Part shown: one piece after another, positions 57,740 through 64,000 of the stretch
Numbering within the stretch: position 1 is the stretch's first letter
Layout of the letters: every line of letters starts with the position of its first letter
From: Gnetum montanum
Lineage: Eukaryota; Streptophyta; Gnetopsida; Gnetales; Gnetaceae
Length of the DNA: 64,000 nt
Reading direction: 5' to 3'
Assembly: GCA_015680685.1 (NCBI GenBank)
Contig: MNCI01017754.1
Location: forward strand, 349,903-413,902
Translations under genes and position numbers: made by a program
Notes under the pieces: generated by a model
What the model was told of the DNA's origin: nothing
Databases searched by the model: none
What the model saw: only the letters and a program-made list of their open reading frames with translations

Positions 57740-59606
57740 TGAATTTTGTGGTTATGATGCATATATCGGTGGTTTCAATAGTTCCACATGTTTCATGTTA
57801 TATTCTATGTTAAGTTGTGTTTGGTATACAAATGATGGATATATGATAGGCCTTGGAAGTAGTAGAGATGTATTGTTGTTTCCTTGAGTAGTGATGAAAC
57901 TTTTTGTGAACTGTATCTATTTATATGGATTAGTATTTGAATTACTTACATGATGTTTGGGTTGTTATTGTAGTTTTCTCTACTCAATGTAACTTTTGTG
58001 TCAGTCACAACCCTTTTACAACTAATTCATAATAGTAGGATTTAAGGGATGTGGGTCACATCCCGAGTATACTAGGGTTGTGGTGCATTTTTATGACTAA
58101 TTTATGTAACATGAAGGACATATAATCCTCATAATGCAATCATGGTACTAGCTAGAACATGCACGAGTCATAGTTTGTGAATGATATAGTTGTTGTGAGT
58201 TTCAGATTCTCTTTTCTTACTAAGAATAAGCAAGATATAGTTATGGAACCATCAAGATTCACTTACATTCAAAATTTTATGTATGTCACAAGCAAGATGC
58301 AAGTTGTAATGGGGTCTTGATGAGTGAAGAACTAATTTTATGAAGATATATGAGATTAATGCAAGGCATAAGTAAGTCATGATCCTTTGTAATGGATCAT
58401 CGTAAATGAGTCATGAGTCATGGTCCAAGTCATAGTTGATTATTAAGAAAACAAGAAAATTTTAAACTTGAAATTTATTAGGTCTAATGGATGATAATTA
58501 TAATGTAATATTTCATTATTATGATATTTTCCTATAGTATTGGTTACTAGGATCTGTGGTTAGTACTTATGCTAGAATTTTTGGTATGTGTGTGTAAATT
58601 ATGGATTGTGTGTGAATGTATTAAATTATATGTTATGTTGAGCATAAGATACCTAGAAATTAGGTTAACACATGTAGTCATAGTTTCTTGTGGTCATCAT
58701 TTGTGTTATGTTGGTGATGCTATTGTAATGTGCCCAAGACATATATGGTTGACAGAAGGATGTGGAGTAATTAGTGATGAGGCACTTTAGAGGAGTTGGG
58801 ATGACCCCTAATAGATTCATTGGTAAGGCTTCTATCTTAATTATCATACTAAGAGTAGGGAGGTATACACTGGGCCTATGACCAATACGCTTTCTTGGGA
58901 TATATGAGCATGCATAGATCTAANTAGAAAAAGTTTTTTATGATATTATGTTTTAAGTATTCATGTGGATAAATCCTTGGAGAACTAGATGCCAAAGTAT
59001 TATGTTATGTGTAGTTTGATGTAATTTCTTGGAGCACTGGATGTTGGAAGCCAATATTGATTATGATTATGTGATGAGTCAATATGTTGTGATAGTGGTA
59101 TTGTGACATCATGGATGTGATGTACATGTCTTGGAAATGCATGAGTTGATTATATATTATGTGCTAAATGTATGAGCTTTGATTGATATGGTTGAATGTT
59201 TATTGTATCCATTATATCAACCTTAATGTAGGTTATTTTAACTTCTTCATACCTAACCTTTAGCATAGCCTCAGACTTCATATTTGAAGGATATATAAAG
59301 AATCACAATCAATTATTTAATAACCTCCTATATGAAGCTAAAAGCTCAATGGGCTACTAAGTTCAAGGATGATAAGGAAGGCCTTGGTTTTATGTTCATG
59401 TGTTTTCTTAACATATTTTTATATGTGAGATGGATGTATTTATAAATAGTATAGTGTTGACCATTTGGTATGTCAAAACCTTGAAAAAAGAAGAATTTGT
59501 AAGTGTGCTTGTCAAATATTGTAGGTCTAAGAAATGTAAATAAAGTAAGGAGATCAAGATAGGAGCATAAATTGATGAATTGAAATAGTAAAGTCCAATA
59601 AGAAAA
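57740..59606. other. Unassigned AT-rich sequence
   Basis: No supported gene. A single N lies at 58924. The composition and a segment at 58720-58880 (GGATGACCCCTAATAG, GTATACACTGGGCC) suggest a retroelement LTR or untranslated region, but I found no partner copy in the window. Confidence 0.35.
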
Positions 59607-60468
59607 TGCAAGGATTTGAAGAAAATGTAAGGATTTGGAGAAAATCACAAGGATGCAAGGCATATTAAATTTTAAAGAAGATGCCATAGAGACTAATAAG
59701 ACATCTCATTCTACTACAAGTAATCTTTGTTGAGAAGTTCTAGTCTCATGCAAGATGTCTTCACAAAATAGAAGACATCTCAAGTTCAAACAAGATGTCT
59801 CAATTAAGATGTCCTAGCGAAGACATCTTGAATTAGGTTAAAATGCCTTTGGACAAATGAGATGTCTCACCTATAAGATTGAGAACATAGTAAGACATCT
59901 TGAGCTCATAGAAGACATTTTAATTAGTCATTTCATGCTATTATACAAATTCCAATAGACATATAATGTTGACAAGACTATAAAAAAGTGATATTTTTTG
60001 GAAAATGCAAGCACTATATGTGATCAAGAAATCATTGTATACATATTTTGAGATATTCTGTGCTTAATTTTATTATCATTTGTTGAGTTGTTTATTATTT
60101 TGTTGAGCCAAAAAGCAAGGAATTATAATCTTAGTTAATTTTCTTTCTTGATTTTTCTATCTCCTATTGTAAGACCTAAAGGGCTGGATGTGCTTCTTGA
60201 GAGAAGACATCCTTTGAGCTTATTGGAACCTTGAGGGATTAGGTGTGGTTTTAAGAGAAAATACCCTTGGCAAAGCTCAATACTTTGTAAAGCTTGTGAT
60301 GTCCTTAAAATCACATTTTTTTAAGGAAAAAATTCAAGAGATGTGCAAGGATTATACCCTCCAAGTGTGAACATAACCAAGCTGGGAAACCACATACATC
60401 TATTGTGCAAGAATTGGATCTCATTGGCTGGAGCTTATTTAACATCCCTTCTAAGTTTGTAATCCTCA
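59607..60468 (+). repeat. Copia 5' LTR
   Basis: TGCAAGGATTTG start and AATCCTCA end, 862 bp, followed by AGTGGTATCAAAGCA (primer site at 60471 with one G-to-A change). It is the full-length reference for the shortened LTRs at 57237 and 62598. Confidence 0.75.
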
Positions 60469-60523
60469 AGTGGTATCAAAGCAATGTACTTCCAAATTGA
60501 AAGTAACAACTTAGAAGTGGACT

Positions 60524-62598
60524 ATGGAAGGAACATATTATAATAAACCACTATTGTTTGATGGGATCAACTTCACATACTAGAAAGCATGGATGCAAGG
60601 ATTCTTTCAATCCATGAAATTTGAAGTGTGATAGTCCATCATGAAAGGATATACTTATTCCATCAATAGCTCAACAAGCATTACACTAAAAAGAGATAAG
60701 TGGTTTGATGATGATAAAAATAAGTTTATGTTTGATTCAAAGGCTAGGAACTGTCTCTACTATTCTCTTAGTAAACCTAAATTTAATAGAATAGTTGGAT
60801 GTAAAACTATCAAAGAAATTTTGGAAGTCTTAGAAGTCACTTATGAAGGAGCCTTAATGGTCAAACAATCCAAAATCCTAGTCTTGCAGTTTGAATATGA
60901 TAAGTTGAAAATGAAATAAGGTGAAAGAATCAAATATTATTTCTCTAGGGCCAATAATCTTATAGTAGTCATTAAAGGTACAAGGAAAGAGTTACTTGAG
61001 AGTGAAGTCATCATTAAAATGATTAGAACTCTAATCCATGGATTTAAACTCAAAATCACTACTGTGGAAGAAATTAAAGATTTTTTCATACTCAAATTTG
61101 AATAATTACAAATTACACTTGTAGCATATGAAATAAATCTCATCAGTGAAGGTGCTATTAAAGAAAAAATCCATTTTACTTGAGAGTTCTTCAAAAGAAA
61201 AGGAAATGTTTGATTGTGATGCAAATAGTGATGATGAACTAGCTATTCTAACAAGAAGAGTAAAAGCACTTTTGTCAAAGAAAGGAAAAAGCTTCAATCA
61301 ATTAAACAAAAAAGATATAGTAAAAGGTAAGAAATTTAAATTTTCTAATCTTCATATCTTTTCTATAGAATGTTAAATATGTGATGGAAGAGGCCATATG
61401 GCCTACAAATGTCCTAGGGCTTGCAGGTTTCAATAGAAAGAGCCTATTTAAGAAAGGAGAATAAGAAATCTTTATATGAGTTGGAATGATGAAGAAGATA
61501 CTAATGATACTCCTAAAGATTCACATCTTATGTGCATAGCTTTGGTAAAACCCATCAATGATCTAATCTAAGATGATAAAACTAAAGAAGATGAGAATAC
61601 ATGGGAAGAAAGATATGAGTTACTTTGTAGCAAGATCATTTTCTTTCAAAATTTATGCATCAAAATGAAAAATAATTTACATAGTAAGGAAGTAGAAATA
61701 GTTGAACTTTATATTGAATGCTCTAACATTAAAAAGGAGAACTCATACCTGAACGTTGAAGTTTAAAACCTAACATTGTCTCTTGAGAAAAATAACAAGG
61801 AATTATCATATGTAAAATGCAATGAAAACTCACTACAAATAAGAAGATGAATCAAGATATAAATCCAAGACATCCTCATATCAAAGAATCATTAGGTTTC
61901 ATAGAAAATAGAAAATTCTTACCCAAGTTTTGATATTTAGCTATAATGAGGAAAGTGATTTGTTTTTATTGTGGTAAAACTAGACATATTTAGTGTTTTT
62001 GTTATTTGTGGTTGAAACACTCTAATTGATCTTTTTCAAAAAAACCAAAAAAGGGTATGTTACAGGAAAGGAAAGTTTGTAGACCTATGAATAAGAAATC
62101 TAAAAAAGGGATGTTTGCTCAAGTAGCTCTCTCTGTTGTTAAAAGAAGAACTTGGTGTATTAATAGTGGATGTTCTAGAGATATGAAAAGTGATAAATCT
62201 CAATGCATACATTTTTCAAAGTAAAATATGGAACAATTACCTTTGGAGATGATGCAGAAGCTTAAATTAAAGGTATTACTACTATTGGAGGTAAGAATCA
62301 ACCTTCTATTAAACAAGTATTTTATGTCAAAGGTCTTAAACATAATCTTCTTAGTATAAGTTAGGTTTGTGATTCAAAACTTAATGTTACCTTTTCAAAA
62401 GATTTATCTAGAGTAAGAGATTCTTAATCTATAAAATTTATTATAGAAGGAAATATAAAAGCAAATGTTTATACTACCATTTTAGGATATGTCTCTAACC
62501 TCTAATTAAAGTGCTTGATTATAAATACAAGTGATGTTCATATTTGGGATAGAAAATTAGGCCATATTAACAAAGATATGCTTCAAACCCTTGGTTGA
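60524..62598 (+). pseudogene. Copia gag-protease pseudogene
   Basis: Starts MEGTYYNKPL at 60524. The gag core (60641-61224) reads CLYYSLSKPKFNRIV and QSKILVLQFEYDKLKMK, of UBN2-like gag type. A first zinc knuckle at 61374-61420 (C-stop-ICDGRGHMAYKCP) and a second at about 61970-62010 (CFYCGKTRHI-stop-CFC) are CCHC-like. The protease motif near 62155 reads TWCINSGCSRDM, where the family has W-x-x-DSGCSRHM, so the catalytic Asp is Asn (one G-to-A change). The frame ends in the pre-integrase block (IWDRKLGHINKDMLQTLG). Confidence 0.8.
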
Positions 62599-63263
62599 GA
62601 TGTGTCAAGTTCAAATAAGATATCTCAACCAAGACATCTCAGAACAAATGAGACATCTTACTTGCAATATGGAGAATATAGTAAGACATCTCAGGCTTGT
62701 AGAAGACATCTCAATTCGCCATTTCTAGCCATTGTGCAAATTCCAACAGATATATGATGTTGACAAGGCTATAAAATAAAGTGATATCTTTTTGGGAGAT
62801 GAAAACACTATTTATATGATCAAGAAATCATTGTATACATATTTTGAGATATTTTGTCCTTCATTTTCTTATCATTTGTCAAGTTTTTTATTGTTTTTTT
62901 GAGGCAAAAAGTAAGGAATCAGAAACTTAGTTTATTTTCTTTCTTAATTTTTCTTTCTCCTATTGTAAGGCCTCGAGGGTTGGATGTGCTTCTTGAGAGA
63001 AGAAATTCTTTGAACTTGTTGCAACCTTATGGGGTTAGGTGTGTCTCTAAAAGAAACATCCCTAGTGAAGCTCAAGACTTTTTAAAGGTTATAGTGTCCT
63101 TAAAACCACATTTTCTTAAGGAACAAAGTATGGAGGTGTGTAAGGATTCTACCCTGTAAGTGTGAACATACCCAAGTTGGGGAACCACATATATTTGTTG
63201 TGAAAGAATTGGATCTCATTAGCTATAACTTATTCAACCCACCTTCTAAGTTCTTGATCCTCA
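62598..63263 (+). repeat. Copia 3' LTR, start missing
   Basis: Collinear with 59768-60468 (CAAGTTCAAA, GAGGCAAAAAG, GGATGTGCTTCTTGAG, CCCAAGTTGGGG[A]ACCAC) and ends GATCCTCA at 63263. Confidence 0.75.
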
Positions 63264-64000
63264 TATAGGTCTAGATTAACGATGAGCTATGGATCTTATG
63301 TATAGTGTTTATATAATGTATACATTGATAGGACATGTTCTAGATATATAGACTATTATGATGTGATAGTTTGTGATATGGGCTTACTTTGTATTTGTAT
63401 TAAATATGCTTATATGTATGTAATTATTACAAGATGATGTTATGTATACTAATTATGTGTTTGTGTCCTATTTATTTGGTTATGTATAATTGATATTTTT
63501 ATAGAGTGATTTATGATCTTCCGCTATGTTATGCAATCAATTTACATGGTTTGATGATTAACTTATATATTTTTCATTAGCATTCAGTCCTTACCTAAGC
63601 TAGGATTAAGTTAGATGCATCTGGTATTATAATATCTAGAAAGGTTTCTTATTCCCATGACCATCTAACACTCTAGGTATTCCACTAAGAAGGCTCTTTC
63701 TTAATTGTACTCGAACCACCAACCCATGCTATATAAATGGAACTATAGACTAAATTGGAGAGAAGGTTTCAAATTTGAAAATATCTAGAGTCAAAATGAG
63801 AAGTTTATAGAAGAGTTGGGGTGATGATCCAATAAATTGAGGATACAAGGAAATACAGACTAAGCTAAATGGATTCAAGAACTTTTATGAGAATAATTGA
63901 AAGCAATCCTAGCTACCCTTAACTAGGTCTACAATTGATGAGGCTTTTTGTATTTAAGGCTAAAAAACTCTTTGTTGAACTGGGAGGAGATTATGGATAA
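63264..64000. other. Unassigned AT-rich sequence
   Basis: No coding frame or repeat partner recognised up to the end of the window. Confidence 0.4.

Larger units (their letters stand above)
59607..63263 (+). mobile_element. Ty1/Copia element with deleted pol
   Basis: 5' LTR, primer site, gag, protease and the start of the pre-integrase region are followed directly by a 3' LTR piece. Integrase, RT and RNase H are missing. The 3' junction (about 62598) falls within a GH-x-N text and about 160 bp into the LTR, so one deletion removed most of pol and the LTR start together. Confidence 0.75.

Overview
This is nuclear DNA from a large, AT-rich, repeat-laden plant genome. Plant LTR retrotransposons, plant-type LINEs and one secreted proline-rich protein gene support that. 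A gymnosperm such as a conifer is my best guess, because the retroelements are numerous, old and nested, but nothing here proves it. There are no bacterial operons, CRISPR arrays, rRNA genes or tRNA genes. One 316-base gap (43041-43356) and four single N positions (11121, 44958, 45800, 58924) show this is a draft assembly.

Layout. 1-4462 (+): a decayed retroelement coding region (N-terminal domain plus long coiled coil) followed by a Gypsy-type 3' LTR. 4463-5600 (-): a gag fragment of a second Gypsy family. 7530-8900 (+): the only clearly intact host gene, for a 160-residue secreted proline-rich protein. 9063-11120 (+): a 5'-truncated, GC-rich LINE whose reverse transcriptase ORF is still open. 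12500-13880 (-): an inverted duplicate of the proline-rich gene, now a pseudogene, with its promoter still recognisable. 15288-28183 (+): a Ty1/Copia element with 2.1-kb LTRs and a further 3' end and LTR. 29030-31660 (-): a second copy of the coiled-coil ORF. 31910-33970 (+): LTR, tRNA-Asp-type primer site and gag of an Athila/Tat-like Gypsy element. 34635-41255 (-): a Gypsy element with both LTRs and recognisable gag, protease, RT, RNase H and integrase. 42052-42850: a 386-bp tandem repeat. 43880-44930 (-): a LINE remnant. 44959-46390 (-): a Copia LTR and 3' end. 47940-48640 (+): a LINE ORF1 remnant. 49876-56972 (+): an Athila/Tat-like element with two LTRs, gag and no visible pol. 57237-57740 and 59607-63263 (+): two members of another Copia family, one with internal deletions.

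How it fits together. The window is a retrotransposon graveyard around one small genic island. Most elements carry stops and lost catalytic residues explained by C-to-T or G-to-A change, as expected of long-methylated DNA. The LINE keeps many CG dinucleotides, an open frame and its catalytic residues, and is probably the youngest insertion. It lies between the convergent proline-rich gene and pseudogene. The most interesting non-coding signals are a 19-bp palindromic module repeated in the Copia LTRs, TGTCTC/GAGACA clusters in LTRs of different families, and a shared RY-dyad-TATA promoter block at the two proline-rich copies.
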